Shown: in pieces, positions 48,439 through 56,575 of the stretch
Numbering within the stretch: the first letter of the stretch is position 1
Layout of the letters: each line of letters opens with the position of its first letter
Source of the DNA: Marinimicrobium sp038419845
GTDB taxonomy: Bacteria > Pseudomonadota > Gammaproteobacteria > Pseudomonadales > Cellvibrionaceae
Assembly: GCF_038419845.1 (NCBI RefSeq)
Contig: NZ_JBCAQT010000016.1
Coordinates: 1-64,000, forward strand
Length of the DNA stretch: 64,000 nt
Direction: 5' to 3'
Notes under the pieces: generated by a model
Database searches by the model: none
What the model saw: the letters and a program-made list of their open reading frames with translations, nothing else
What the model was told of the DNA's origin: nothing
Program-made: the position numbers and the translations under genes

Positions 48439-49542
48439 ATGCCATTGCGGGTGTTAGTGGTAGATGATTCGAGTTTCTTTCGCCAGCGGCTGAAAGATAT
48501 GATCGATCAACACCCGGAGCTGACCGTCGTTGGCACCGCCACTAACGGCCGCGAGGCCGTTGAGCAGGCGCGCACGCTCAGGCCTGATCTCATCACCATG
48601 GACTTTGAAATGCCGGTGATGGATGGTATTACCGCCGTGAAGCACATCATGGCGGAGCGGCCGGTGCCGATTCTGATGTTCTCCTCGCTCACCTATGAAG
48701 GCGCCCGCATTACCCTGGATGCGCTGGCGGCCGGTGCGACCGACTTCATGCCCAAAGACTTCAGCGAGGTCTCCCGCAACGCCAACCAACTGCGCGACAG
48801 ACTGCACGAGCGACTCTTGACCCTGGGGCGCCAGTCGCGGGCCTCGGCGGCGGGTGCCCGCTCCAGCACGGTGGCCCGGCCTTCATCGGCCCCCACAACG
48901 GCTGACAGCCGTTCGCGTGAGCCTCTGTTGAGTCGCGAGCGTGAGCGCCAGCCTGTAGGCCGGACCGGGCCTCAGGTTCGCCCGAAGCTGTTGGTCATTG
49001 GTGCCTCTACCGGCGGGCCCGTGGCTCTGACAGAAGTACTGGTCAACCTGCCGGCCAACTTCCCACTGCCCATCGTATTGATCCAGCATATGCCGGAGAA
49101 TTTCACCCGCGCCTTTGCCGAACGTCTGGATCGCCAGTGTCAGATCCGCGTGCGCGAAGCGGCGGAAGGCGATTCGCTCGAGCCGGGGCTCGCTCTGCTG
49201 GCTCCGGGTGGGCGGCAGTTGATGCTCGACAGTCGCAATGGCGGCAGCATCAGAATTGTGGACGACGCACGTATGACCTATAAGCCTTCTCTGGATATCA
49301 CTTTTGGCTCCGCCGCCAAACAGTATGGTAACGCGGTGCTGGGTGTGGTGTTGACCGGGATGGGCTCGGATGGCCGGGAGGGCGCGCGCATGCTCAAAAC
49401 CGCCGGCGCCACCATCTGGTCCCAGGACGAGCAGAGCTGCGTGATATACGGTATGCCCATGGCCGTCGCCAAAGCGGGACTGACCGACAAGGTGCTCAGC
49501 CTCAAAGACATCGGGCCGCGTCTGGCGCGCGAGGTGAGTTGA
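48439..49542 (+). CDS. cheB: Chemotaxis methylesterase CheB
   Basis: A receptor methylesterase activated by phosphorylation. From ATG 48439 (CAGGAG upstream) it has 367 residues: a receiver (1-120, Asp in LITMDFEMPVMDG), a Ser/Arg-rich linker (about 135-175) and the catalytic domain with GASTGGPVAL (Ser), HMPENFT (His) and GMGSDGREGA (Asp). A start at 48313 is not supported because it overlaps cheA and lacks similarity. CheR is absent from the window. Confidence 0.95.
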   Translation: MPLRVLVVDDSSFFRQRLKDMIDQHPELTVVGTATNGREAVEQARTLRPDLITMDFEMPVMDGITAVKHIMAERPVPILMFSSLTYEGARITLDALAAGATDFMPKDFSEVSRNANQLRDRLHERLLTLGRQSRASAAGARSSTVARPSSAPTTADSRSREPLLSRERERQPVGRTGPQVRPKLLVIGASTGGPVALTEVLVNLPANFPLPIVLIQHMPENFTRAFAERLDRQCQIRVREAAEGDSLEPGLALLAPGGRQLMLDSRNGGSIRIVDDARMTYKPSLDITFGSAAKQYGNAVLGVVLTGMGSDGREGARMLKTAGATIWSQDEQSCVIYGMPMAVAKAGLTDKVLSLKDIGPRLAREVS

Positions 49543-49543
49543 T

Positions 49544-50287
49544 ATGGATATTCTGAGCATCCTCGGGGTTATTATCGGCTTCGCGGCACTGATCGGCGGT
49601 AACTTCATTGAGGGTGGATCACTCTCCTCTTTGCTCAACGGCCCGGCGGCGCTGATTGTGATTGGTGGCACTCTGGGCGCGGCCATGTTGCAGACGCCCA
49701 AGGTGCACCTGAAACGGGCGCTGGTGATTTTCCCCTGGATCTTCCGGCCACCGGTGTACGCTTTTCGCCGGGGCATCGACCAGGTGGTGGCCTGGTCCGT
49801 GACAGCGCGCAAGCAGGGGCTGCTCGGGCTGGAACAGGTAGCCGACAGCGAAAAAGACCCCTTTGCCCGCAAAGGCCTGCAACTGATGGTCGATGGCAGT
49901 GAGCCCCAGGTCATTCGGCGGGTCATGGAGAACGAGCTGATCCTGAGCGAGCAGCGCGATCAGGACGCGGTCCGGTTTTATGAAAGCATGGGCGGTTACT
50001 CGCCGACCATCGGTATTATCGGCGCGGTCATGGGGTTGATCCATGTCATGCGCAACCTGGCAGACCCGGAGCAATTGGGTCCGGGGATTGCGGTGGCCTT
50101 TGTCGCCACCATTTACGGCGTTGCGCTGGCCAACCTGTTCCTGTTGCCCATCGCCAACAAACTGAAAATGTGCATCAACGAACGCTCTCAGTATCGGGAG
50201 TTGATGATTGAAGGTATTATCGCCATCGCCGACGGTGAGAATCCGCGCGCGATCGAGATGAAGCTCAACGGCTACCTTCACAAGTAG
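49544..50287 (+). CDS. motC: Flagellar stator protein MotC
   Basis: A MotA-type stator subunit of the second stator set (MotCD in Pseudomonas), which supports swarming and swimming in viscous media. Its 247 residues have four membrane helices, with the proton-path prolines in GGYSPTIGIIGAVMGLI and the cytoplasmic charged loop including RKGLQLMVDG. It begins 1 base after cheB and precedes motD. Confidence 0.93.
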   Translation: MDILSILGVIIGFAALIGGNFIEGGSLSSLLNGPAALIVIGGTLGAAMLQTPKVHLKRALVIFPWIFRPPVYAFRRGIDQVVAWSVTARKQGLLGLEQVADSEKDPFARKGLQLMVDGSEPQVIRRVMENELILSEQRDQDAVRFYESMGGYSPTIGIIGAVMGLIHVMRNLADPEQLGPGIAVAFVATIYGVALANLFLLPIANKLKMCINERSQYRELMIEGIIAIADGENPRAIEMKLNGYLHK

Positions 50288-50314
50288 CATCACAAGTATA
50301 AGTAGAGTCACTTT

Positions 50315-51400
50315 ATGCCCCGTCGCCGACCTGCTGAACTGCATGTGAATCACGAGCGCTGGTTGGTCTCTTACGCCGACTTCATTACCCTTCTGTTTGC
50401 CTTTTTTGTGGTCATGTACTCCGTCTCTCAGGTGAACGAAAGCAAGTACCGGGTGCTGTCCAACACTCTGACCGAAGCATTCGAACCGGCCCGGGCACTC
50501 CGCCCGATTCAGGTCGGCGATCCCGCCCGCGCCCCCTCGACCTCCGCCATTGATATCCGCGGTGACGACCGGGGCGATACCGCCGAGCCGGAAATCGGCG
50601 AATCGGCGGCCATGGCTGAGCTGACCGATCTGGCGCAGCGCATCACCGAGCGCTTCTCCGGGCTGGTCGGAGACGATCTTCTGGCGGTGCACGCCAATGA
50701 ATACTGGCTGCAGATCGAGCTACGCGACAGTATCCTGTTCGACTCCGGCAGCGCGGAGCTGAGCCCACGCGCGGAGAACCTGTTTGCGGACATGGCGGGT
50801 CTGCTGGTGGAATACGACAATCCGGTTCAGGTGGAAGGCCATACCGACGATCAGCCCATCCGCAACCAGCGCTACCCCAGTAACTGGGAACTGTCGGCGG
50901 CCCGGGCCAGCGCCATCGTCAAGTTGCTGCAGAGTGAGGGGGTCGGGCCCAGGCGGCTGTCGGCGGTGGGCTATGGCGAGCACCAACCCAGCGCCAGCAA
51001 TGCCACGGCGGAAGGCCGGGCGCGGAACCGGCGGGTGACCCTGATGATTGCGCGTGAGGCGGTCGAGCGGCCCAGCGCGGCGCTCGATGAGCGCAGCAGT
51101 GAGGCCTTGCCGCTGCCGGCGGCACCAGCGGAGAGTAATGCTTCCGGTGCTGATGGCTCTTTATTAAACCCAGCTGATGGCTCTTCACTAAACCGCGCTG
51201 ATGGCTCTTTATTGCCCCCCGCTGATGGCTCTTCACCCAACAGCGCTGAGGGCTCTTTATTGCCCACCGCTGAGGGCTCTCAAGAAACCGCCGTTGGTGC
51301 CGAAAACTCTTCAGGGTCGTCGGGTATTGAAGCGGTTGAGCTCGAAGGGGGTGGATTGCTGTTCAGCAGCGACCCCGATCTGCCCAGAGAGCGCCCCTAG
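50315..51400 (+). CDS. motD: Flagellar stator protein MotD
   Basis: The MotB-type partner of MotC; anchors the stator to peptidoglycan. It has 361 residues: a single membrane helix with the proton-carrying Asp in SYADFITLLFAFFVVMYSVSQ, a plug-like segment, and an OmpA-like domain (about 130-250, VEGHTDDQPIRNQRYPSNWELSAARA). The tail carries six 8-residue ADGS(L/S)L-type repeats (about residues 279-326). Such a repeat tail is not a usual part of MotD. Confidence 0.93.
   Translation: MPRRRPAELHVNHERWLVSYADFITLLFAFFVVMYSVSQVNESKYRVLSNTLTEAFEPARALRPIQVGDPARAPSTSAIDIRGDDRGDTAEPEIGESAAMAELTDLAQRITERFSGLVGDDLLAVHANEYWLQIELRDSILFDSGSAELSPRAENLFADMAGLLVEYDNPVQVEGHTDDQPIRNQRYPSNWELSAARASAIVKLLQSEGVGPRRLSAVGYGEHQPSASNATAEGRARNRRVTLMIAREAVERPSAALDERSSEALPLPAAPAESNASGADGSLLNPADGSSLNRADGSLLPPADGSSPNSAEGSLLPTAEGSQETAVGAENSSGSSGIEAVELEGGGLLFSSDPDLPRERP
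51149..51292 (+). repeat. 24-bp coding tandem repeat in motD
   Basis: Six 24-bp units beginning GCTGATGGCTCTT (the last two GCTGAGGGCTCT). Units 1, 3 and 5 read TTTATT where 2 and 4 read TCAC, giving a 48-bp higher-order period. All are in frame. Confidence 0.92.
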
Positions 51401-51498
51401 TGGGCGGCACGATCGTTGCTCATCGTTTACCTTATGCGTGGTCAACACCGACCGTCGCCAAAATATTGCCACATTGGGACAACTGAGGGCCCTGAGCT

Positions 51499-52299
51499 TT
51501 GCGCGTTTGGAGTATAGCGAACCAGAAAGGCGGCGTGGGTAAAACCACGACCACCGTTGCCCTGGGCGGGCTGGCCGCCGAGCAGGGGCGACGGGTATTG
51601 CTGTTGGATCTGGATCCGCACGGCTCCCTGAGCTCCTACTTTCGTCAAGATCCCGACAGCGTCCAGAAAAGCGTGTTTACCCTGTTTGAGGAGCGTAAAA
51701 ATCTCTCGCCCGAACGGGTGCGCGAGCTCATTCTGGAAACCGGCTGTGACAATCTGCACCTCATGCCTTCGGCCACGGCCCTGGCCACGCTGGAGCGTCA
51801 TTCAGTGGGGCAGGAGGGCATGGGACTGGTACTGACCAAGGCCCTGGCGCAAGTGTACGACGACTACGACCTGGTGCTGGTGGATACGCCCCCGCTGCTG
51901 GGTGTGCTGATGATCAACGCCCTGGCCGCCGCTCAGCGGCTGATCATGCCGGTGCAGACCGAGTTTCTGGCCCTGAAGGGACTGGAACGGATGGTCCATA
52001 CGCTGGAGATGATGAGCCGGTCACGCAAGCGCCCACTGGAATATCATATTGTGCCGGTGATGTTTGACCGACGCACCCAGGCCTCGGTCAGCAGTCTGCT
52101 CACCATTCGCAACACCTACCCGAAAACCGTCTGGCCGGGGATGATTCCGGTCGACACCAAGTTTCGCGATGCCAGTCGCGTGGGCCTGCCACCCCATCTG
52201 TTCGAACCCGAGAGTCGCGGGGTGGAAAGTTACCGCTCGCTCTATCGCTGGCTCATGAAAAGAGAGCCCGGCGTTCTGGCCCGGGGAGGTGTCGCGTGA
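51499..52299 (+). CDS. parC: ParA-like ATPase ParC
   Basis: A ParA/MinD-type ATPase that in Vibrio positions chemotaxis arrays at the pole; its homologue lies in the same place in Pseudomonas. Start is TTG 51499, with GAGGG upstream. It has 266 residues with Walker A NQKGGVGKTTT (about 8-18), LLLDLDPHGSLSSY, and DLVLVDTPP. The name parC here refers to the polar chemotaxis protein, not topoisomerase IV. It overlaps the next gene by GTGA. Confidence 0.88.
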   Translation: MRVWSIANQKGGVGKTTTTVALGGLAAEQGRRVLLLDLDPHGSLSSYFRQDPDSVQKSVFTLFEERKNLSPERVRELILETGCDNLHLMPSATALATLERHSVGQEGMGLVLTKALAQVYDDYDLVLVDTPPLLGVLMINALAAAQRLIMPVQTEFLALKGLERMVHTLEMMSRSRKRPLEYHIVPVMFDRRTQASVSSLLTIRNTYPKTVWPGMIPVDTKFRDASRVGLPPHLFEPESRGVESYRSLYRWLMKREPGVLARGGVA

Positions 52300-53192
52300 G
52301 CCGCCAGCACCCGGACCGGCCCCAGGCGGTGCTGCAGAGCTATCTGGACGAGCTGCTCACCAGTTCGGAAGAGCCGGAGCCGCACCGCTACGCCGATCCG
52401 CTTGAAGAGCAGCGCGAGCGTCTGCAGAAGTTGCTCTACAGCGCCTCCTTGCGGGAGTCGACGGCGGAGCCCATTCCGGCCCCTGTTGTGGTGGAGCCGG
52501 AGGTCAAAACCCGGACCCGGCCCAACGTTCAGTCGTTTGCCCCCGAAGTGACGCGGCGGGAAGTCAGGGAGGAGCACACGGCCATTGAAGTGGTCACTCG
52601 GGCCGAGCCGGAGCCAAAGCAAGAGCCCGAGTACGAGGAACCAGAGGCGCTACTGGAAGAGCCTGAGGCAAAGCTGCCCGAGCCGGAGGCGATGGCGTTT
52701 CGCGCCAAAGATCTGGAGTGGCTCGACAACGGTCGGCCCGCCTGGGCGCAGAAGCGTTTTGATGTCCTGCTGTTCAAGGTCTCGGGCCTGACCCTGGCCG
52801 TCCCTTTGATTGCCCTGGGGCAGATTCACCCCATGACCGATGAGCTGACACCGCTGTTTGGCCAGGCGGACTGGTTCATGGGCCTGCTGCCCACCTCCAT
52901 GGGGAAAATACGCACCGTGAATACCGCCAAATTTGTGATGCCCGAGCGCTACGATGAAAGCTTTGTGCGCACCGCCCAGTACGTGATCTCCATTGATGGT
53001 GTTCCCTGGGGGCTGGCGGTGGATACCGTGAATCAGCCCATCAGCCTGGATCCGGAGGACGTCAAATGGCGCTCCGAGCGCAGCCGCCGTCCCTGGCTGG
53101 CCGGCACGGTCAAAGAACACATGTGCGCGCTGCTGGATATACCGCGCGTTGGACAATTGTTAATGGAAGCGGATACGCGCCGCCGGGCCTGA
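52296..53192 (+). CDS. parP: ParP-like chemotaxis array protein (CheW-like C-terminus)
   Basis: A 298-residue protein with a Glu/Pro-rich N-terminal half (about 1-145) and a C-terminal CheW-like domain (about 155-290, DVLLFKVSGLTLAVPLIALGQI). In Vibrio, ParP uses this array-integration domain to hold CheA at the pole and binds ParC. GTG start 52296 follows GGGGAGG. The order parC-parP-cheW is as in Vibrio. In other annotations it may simply be called a CheW-domain protein. Confidence 0.85.
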   Translation: MSRQHPDRPQAVLQSYLDELLTSSEEPEPHRYADPLEEQRERLQKLLYSASLRESTAEPIPAPVVVEPEVKTRTRPNVQSFAPEVTRREVREEHTAIEVVTRAEPEPKQEPEYEEPEALLEEPEAKLPEPEAMAFRAKDLEWLDNGRPAWAQKRFDVLLFKVSGLTLAVPLIALGQIHPMTDELTPLFGQADWFMGLLPTSMGKIRTVNTAKFVMPERYDESFVRTAQYVISIDGVPWGLAVDTVNQPISLDPEDVKWRSERSRRPWLAGTVKEHMCALLDIPRVGQLLMEADTRRRA

Positions 53193-53286
53193 ACCCTGTG
53201 TCAGCCGGCTGTTTTTCGGTAGCAGTTAGGCGCAGACCGGGCCAATCGGCTATAGTAAGCAACAGATTGTAATGAGGAATTGACGT

Positions 53287-53778
53287 ATGGCGACCAACAC
53301 TCGCGGCAAACCCAACAAAGACACTGACGATCAGGTATTGCAGTGGGTCACCTTTCGGCTCGACGGCGAGACCTATGGCATCAACGTGATGCAGGTTCAG
53401 GAAGTGCTGCGCTACTCCGAGATTGCCCCCGTACCCGGCGCGCCTTCCTACGTGCTGGGGATCATCAACCTGCGCGGCAACGTGGTGACCGTGATCGACA
53501 CTCGCCACCGGTTTGGTCTGCCCGCCGGGGAGGTGACCGATAACACCCGCATCGTGATCATCGAAACCGACAACCACGTGATCGGCATCATGGTCGACAG
53601 TGTCGCCGAGGTGGTCTATCTCAACCAGTCCGAGATCGAAAGCGCGCCCAATGTGGGTAACGAAGAGAGTGCCAAGTTCATTCAGGGCGTCTGCCACAAA
53701 AACGACGAACTGTTGATTCTGATTGACCTGAACAAGCTGCTCACCAATGAAGAGTGGGCCGAGCTGGATGAGATTTAA
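53287..53778 (+). CDS. cheW: Chemotaxis adaptor CheW
   Basis: The adaptor linking chemoreceptors to CheA. It has 163 residues with the canonical fold: LQWVTFRLDGETYGINVMQVQEVLRY, IAPVPGAPSYVLGIINLRGNVVTVID, and IGIMVDSVAEV. ATG follows AATGAGGAAT. Confidence 0.95.
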   Translation: MATNTRGKPNKDTDDQVLQWVTFRLDGETYGINVMQVQEVLRYSEIAPVPGAPSYVLGIINLRGNVVTVIDTRHRFGLPAGEVTDNTRIVIIETDNHVIGIMVDSVAEVVYLNQSEIESAPNVGNEESAKFIQGVCHKNDELLILIDLNKLLTNEEWAELDEI

Positions 53779-53784
53779 CCCGGC

Positions 53785-54156
53785 ATGAACTGGATTCACC
53801 TGGCCCTGGCGGGCTGTGCCCTGTTGAGTGTGTTGGCGCTGGCGATTTCGCTGGTGGCGCTGCGGGCGAGCCACCGTCAGGTGGACCAGCTGAAGAGCAG
53901 TCACCGGCGGTTGGAGAGCGAGCTCGCGGTGGTCAACAGCGCCGCCATCGGTATGGGCAATCGCCTGCTCTCCATGGAAAAACGGGTGCAGCAGGGCGGT
54001 GGCCTCAGCGATTCAGCCGCTGGCCCTTCAGACCAGCCCTATACCGAGGCCAACCAACTCTTTCGCATGGGTATGGATGTGGAAGAAGTCTCCCGCCGCT
54101 GCGGCCTCTCCCGGGCCGAAGCCTCCCTGCTGCAGGCAATGCAGGAACACCGGTAG
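53785..54156 (+). CDS. DUF2802 membrane-anchored protein
   Basis: A 123-residue protein right after cheW (6 bp). It has one N-terminal membrane helix (about 5-27, LALAGCALLSVLALAISLVAL), a coiled coil (about 30-70), and a C-terminal helix-turn-helix-like segment (GMDVEEVSRRCGLSRAEASLLQAM). This matches the DUF2802 family found at the end of gammaproteobacterial chemotaxis operons. Its role is unknown to me; a membrane-linked function in array placement is possible given parC/parP nearby. REP units follow. Confidence 0.85.
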   Translation: MNWIHLALAGCALLSVLALAISLVALRASHRQVDQLKSSHRRLESELAVVNSAAIGMGNRLLSMEKRVQQGGGLSDSAAGPSDQPYTEANQLFRMGMDVEEVSRRCGLSRAEASLLQAMQEHR

Positions 54157-54211
54157 GGTGGGGTCCCCCCACCGAAAACCGTAGACCCGTAGGGTGGGCT
54201 CCGCCCACCGA
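54154..54211. repeat. REP units after the chemotaxis operon
   Basis: A variant unit GGTAGGGTGGGGTCCCCCCACC (about 54152-54173) is followed by a standard unit CCGTAGGGTGGGCTCCGCCCACC (about 54187-54209). Both are in the same direction. They lie between the convergent DUF2802 and yciK genes. Confidence 0.8.
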
Positions 54212-54219
54212 AAAACACT

Positions 54220-54250
54220 CTACGCCGAAAACACCCTACGCCGAAAACAC
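54220..54250. repeat. 16-bp duplication across the end of yciK
   Basis: CTACGCCGAAAACAC occurs at 54220-54234 and again at 54236-54250. The second copy is the last codons and stop of yciK (VFSA-stop on the minus strand), so the stop region has been duplicated downstream. Confidence 0.8.
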
Positions 54251-54982
54251 CTGCCCGTTAACCCCCACCGAATCATCCCCCATCAAATACAGATACAGCG
54301 GCATATGCGCCTCGGGCGGCGGCACGCTGGCGGGGTTTTCCGCCGGGTAGGCCGAGGCGCGCATGCGCGTGCGGGTGGCACCGGGGTTCAGACTGTTGGC
54401 CCTGACGGGACCGGTACCTTCCAGCTCTTCCGCCAGGGTCTCCATCATATTATCCTGGGCGGCCTTGGAGGCGGCATAAGCGCCCCAGAAGGCCCGGCCT
54501 TTCTGCGCGACGCCCGAGCTGGTAAACACAATGCTGGCGTGGTCGGCGCGCTCGAGCAGCGGCAGCAGTGCCTGGGTGAGCATGAAGGGCGCGTTGACAT
54601 TCACATGCATGACCCGCAGCCAGGCGTCGGCCGCGTAGTTGGCAATGGGCGTGCGCTCTCCCAGGTCGCTGGCGTTGTGCAGCAGCCCGTCCACCCGACC
54701 GAACTCGTCGTTCAGGGCATCGGACAGATCGCGGTAGTCTTTTTCCACCGCGCCTTCGAAATTGATCGGGTAGATGGCTGGCTGGGGGCCGCCGGCCTGC
54801 TCGATTTCGTCGTAGACTTTTTCCAGCTTGGCCAGGGTGCGCCCCAGCAACACCACGGTGGCGCGGTGCTCGGCAAAGGTTTTGGCGGCAACCCGGCCAA
54901 TCCCGTCGCCAGCCCCGGTCACCACAATAATCTTGTCTTTCAGCAGACTGGGGGCGGGTTGGTATTGATCCGGTAATTCCAT
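54236..54982 (-). CDS. yciK: YciK-family short-chain dehydrogenase
   Basis: An SDR-type oxidoreductase of 248 residues; the substrate of YciK proteins is not well defined. The NAD(P)-binding motif VTGAGDGIGRVAA is at about 22-34, LLHNASDLGE at about 98-107, and the catalytic Ser and YxxxK in FTSSGVAQKG and WGAYAASKAA. It is the last gene of the minus-strand run mtaD-ubiG-mupP-yciK, as in Pseudomonas. A 181-bp gap with REP units lies between it and mupP. Confidence 0.9.
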   Translation of the reverse strand: MELPDQYQPAPSLLKDKIIVVTGAGDGIGRVAAKTFAEHRATVVLLGRTLAKLEKVYDEIEQAGGPQPAIYPINFEGAVEKDYRDLSDALNDEFGRVDGLLHNASDLGERTPIANYAADAWLRVMHVNVNAPFMLTQALLPLLERADHASIVFTSSGVAQKGRAFWGAYAASKAAQDNMMETLAEELEGTGPVRANSLNPGATRTRMRASAYPAENPASVPPPEAHMPLYLYLMGDDSVGVNGQVFSA

Positions 54983-55020
54983 AAAAAGGCTCTTCTTCTC
55001 TCGATTCGGTTAAACATTTC

Positions 55021-55139
55021 CGTAGGGTGGGTTCCGCCCACCAAAAACCCGGTGGGGAAACCCCACCCTACCATCTCTTCCGCTACTCTCTGAGACTTTC
55101 CACAATCCCCAGTTTCTGTAGGGTGGGCTCCGCCCACCG
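55021..55139. repeat. REP units between yciK and mupP
   Basis: Three units: CCGTAGGGTGGGTTCCGCCCACC (about 55020-55042), an inverted GGTGGGGAAACCCCACCCTACC (about 55051-55072) forming a doublet with the first, and GTAGGGTGGGCTCCGCCCACC (about 55119-55139). The sequence CTCTTCCGCTACTCTCTGAGACT also occurs twice (55075 and 55156), the second time inside the end of mupP, showing a local duplication. Confidence 0.8.
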
Positions 55140-55163
55140 AGGCAAACGTCCCATGCTCTTCCG

Positions 55164-55835
55164 CTACTCTCTGAGACTCTCGACAATCCCCAGAATCTCC
55201 GAGGCATGCTCCACACGGAAGTCCGCCCCCCAGGCATCGATATCATCCCCCTCTTCAATATAGCCATAGGCGGCCGCCAGGGTCACCGAGCCGGCCCGCT
55301 GGCCGCATTCGATATCGCGCTGATGATCGCCCAGGTAAAGAATATGCTCGGGCTCGCAGCCGAGATGTTTGGCCGCAAGATAGAGCGACTCGGGATGGGG
55401 TTTGCGTTCCGCTACATGGTCGGGGCAGATGATGCTCTCCGGCGCCGGCTTCAGGTCCAGGGCCTTCATCAGGGGCAGGGTGTAGGTTGCCGGTTTATTG
55501 GTGGCGATGCCCCAGGGCAGGCCCCATTGTTCCAGTCGGTCCAGTACGGCCTGAATGCCCGGAAACAGCCGGGAGTGGGTCGCCAGATTGTCACTGTAGA
55601 TCTCCAGCAATCGCTCGCGCAGGGGCAGAAAATCGGTGTGCTCCGGGGTGATGTCGAAGGCCAGACACACCAGAGCGCGAGCCCCGTTGGACACACTGCG
55701 GCGGATGGTCTCGGCTGGTAGGGGCGGGAGGTCGTATTCCGCCCGCAGTTTGTTCACCACCACCACAAAGTCCGGAGCGGTGTCGAGTAGGGTGCCGTCC
55801 AGGTCGAACACCAGGGCGCGGATGTCTCGTTTCAT
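55164..55835 (-). CDS. mupP: N-acetylmuramic acid 6-phosphate phosphatase MupP
   Basis: A HAD-superfamily phosphatase of 223 residues. In Pseudomonas, MupP works in the cell-wall recycling route that bypasses de novo UDP-MurNAc synthesis and affects fosfomycin tolerance. Motif I is FDLDGTLLD, motif II lies in WGIATNKP, and motifs III/IV in ERKPHPESL and LYLGDHQRDIE. It could be labelled phosphoglycolate phosphatase by similarity; the neighbours ubiG and yciK favour MupP. The ATG at 55835 is chosen over 55865, which overlaps ubiG and has no ribosome site. Confidence 0.88.
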   Translation of the reverse strand: MKRDIRALVFDLDGTLLDTAPDFVVVVNKLRAEYDLPPLPAETIRRSVSNGARALVCLAFDITPEHTDFLPLRERLLEIYSDNLATHSRLFPGIQAVLDRLEQWGLPWGIATNKPATYTLPLMKALDLKPAPESIICPDHVAERKPHPESLYLAAKHLGCEPEHILYLGDHQRDIECGQRAGSVTLAAAYGYIEEGDDIDAWGADFRVEHASEILGIVESLRE

Positions 55836-55845
55836 GGGTGCGTCT

Positions 55846-56547
55846 CTAGCCGGCGTGCTGTGCATGCAATAGGTAATTGACGCTTACGTCCCCGCTCGTG
55901 AGCTTGTAGCGCCGGGTCAGCGGGTTGTAGGTCATACCGGTCAGGGTCTTGAGTTCCAGGTCGGAAGCACGCAGCCAGCGCCCCAGCTCCGAGGGGCGGA
56001 TGAATTTGCGGTAATCGTGGGTGCCTCTGGGCAATAGCTTGAGCACATATTCGGCGCCCAGAATGGCAAACACATAGGACTTGGGGTTGCGATTGATGGT
56101 GGAGAAGTAAACGTGGCCCCCCGGGCGCACCAGCCGGGCACAGGCGGCGACGATGGAGGCCGGGTCGGGCACATGCTCGAGCATCTCCAGGCAGGTGACG
56201 ATGTCGTACTGGCCGGGCTCCTGCTCAGCCAGGTCCTCGGCGGTGATCTGCCGGTAGTCGATGTCCAGACCACTCTGCTGGGCATGCAGGCGGGCCACCG
56301 CCAGGGGCGCCTCGCCCATGTCGATGCCGCTGGCGACCGCGCCGCGCTGGGCGAGCGCCTCGGTCAGAATGCCGCCGCCACAGCCCACATCCAGCACGGT
56401 TTTGCCCGCGACCGGGGAGTGCTGATCAATAAAGTTGGCGCGCAACGGGTTGATCTCATGAAGCGGCTTGAACTCGCTGTCCGGGTCCCACCAGCGACTG
56501 GCCAGGGCCTCGAACTTGGCTATTTCCGCGTTATCAACATTGCTCAT
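55846..56547 (-). CDS. ubiG: Ubiquinone biosynthesis O-methyltransferase UbiG
   Basis: An S-adenosylmethionine-dependent methyltransferase acting twice in ubiquinone synthesis. It has 233 residues. The start NAEIAKFEALASRWWDP and EINPLRANFI are conserved; the SAM motif I is VLDVGCGGGILTEALA (about 52-67), and the EMLEHVPDP motif follows. It is 28 bp downstream of mtaD. Confidence 0.95.
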   Translation of the reverse strand: MSNVDNAEIAKFEALASRWWDPDSEFKPLHEINPLRANFIDQHSPVAGKTVLDVGCGGGILTEALAQRGAVASGIDMGEAPLAVARLHAQQSGLDIDYRQITAEDLAEQEPGQYDIVTCLEMLEHVPDPASIVAACARLVRPGGHVYFSTINRNPKSYVFAILGAEYVLKLLPRGTHDYRKFIRPSELGRWLRASDLELKTLTGMTYNPLTRRYKLTSGDVSVNYLLHAQHAG

Positions 56548-56575
56548 CGGGTTGGTTGCTCCACAGTTTAGATCC

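Noticed and set aside
51149..51292. 24-bp repeats as a CRISPR array
   Set aside because: Units are contiguous, without unique spacers, and lie in frame inside motD.
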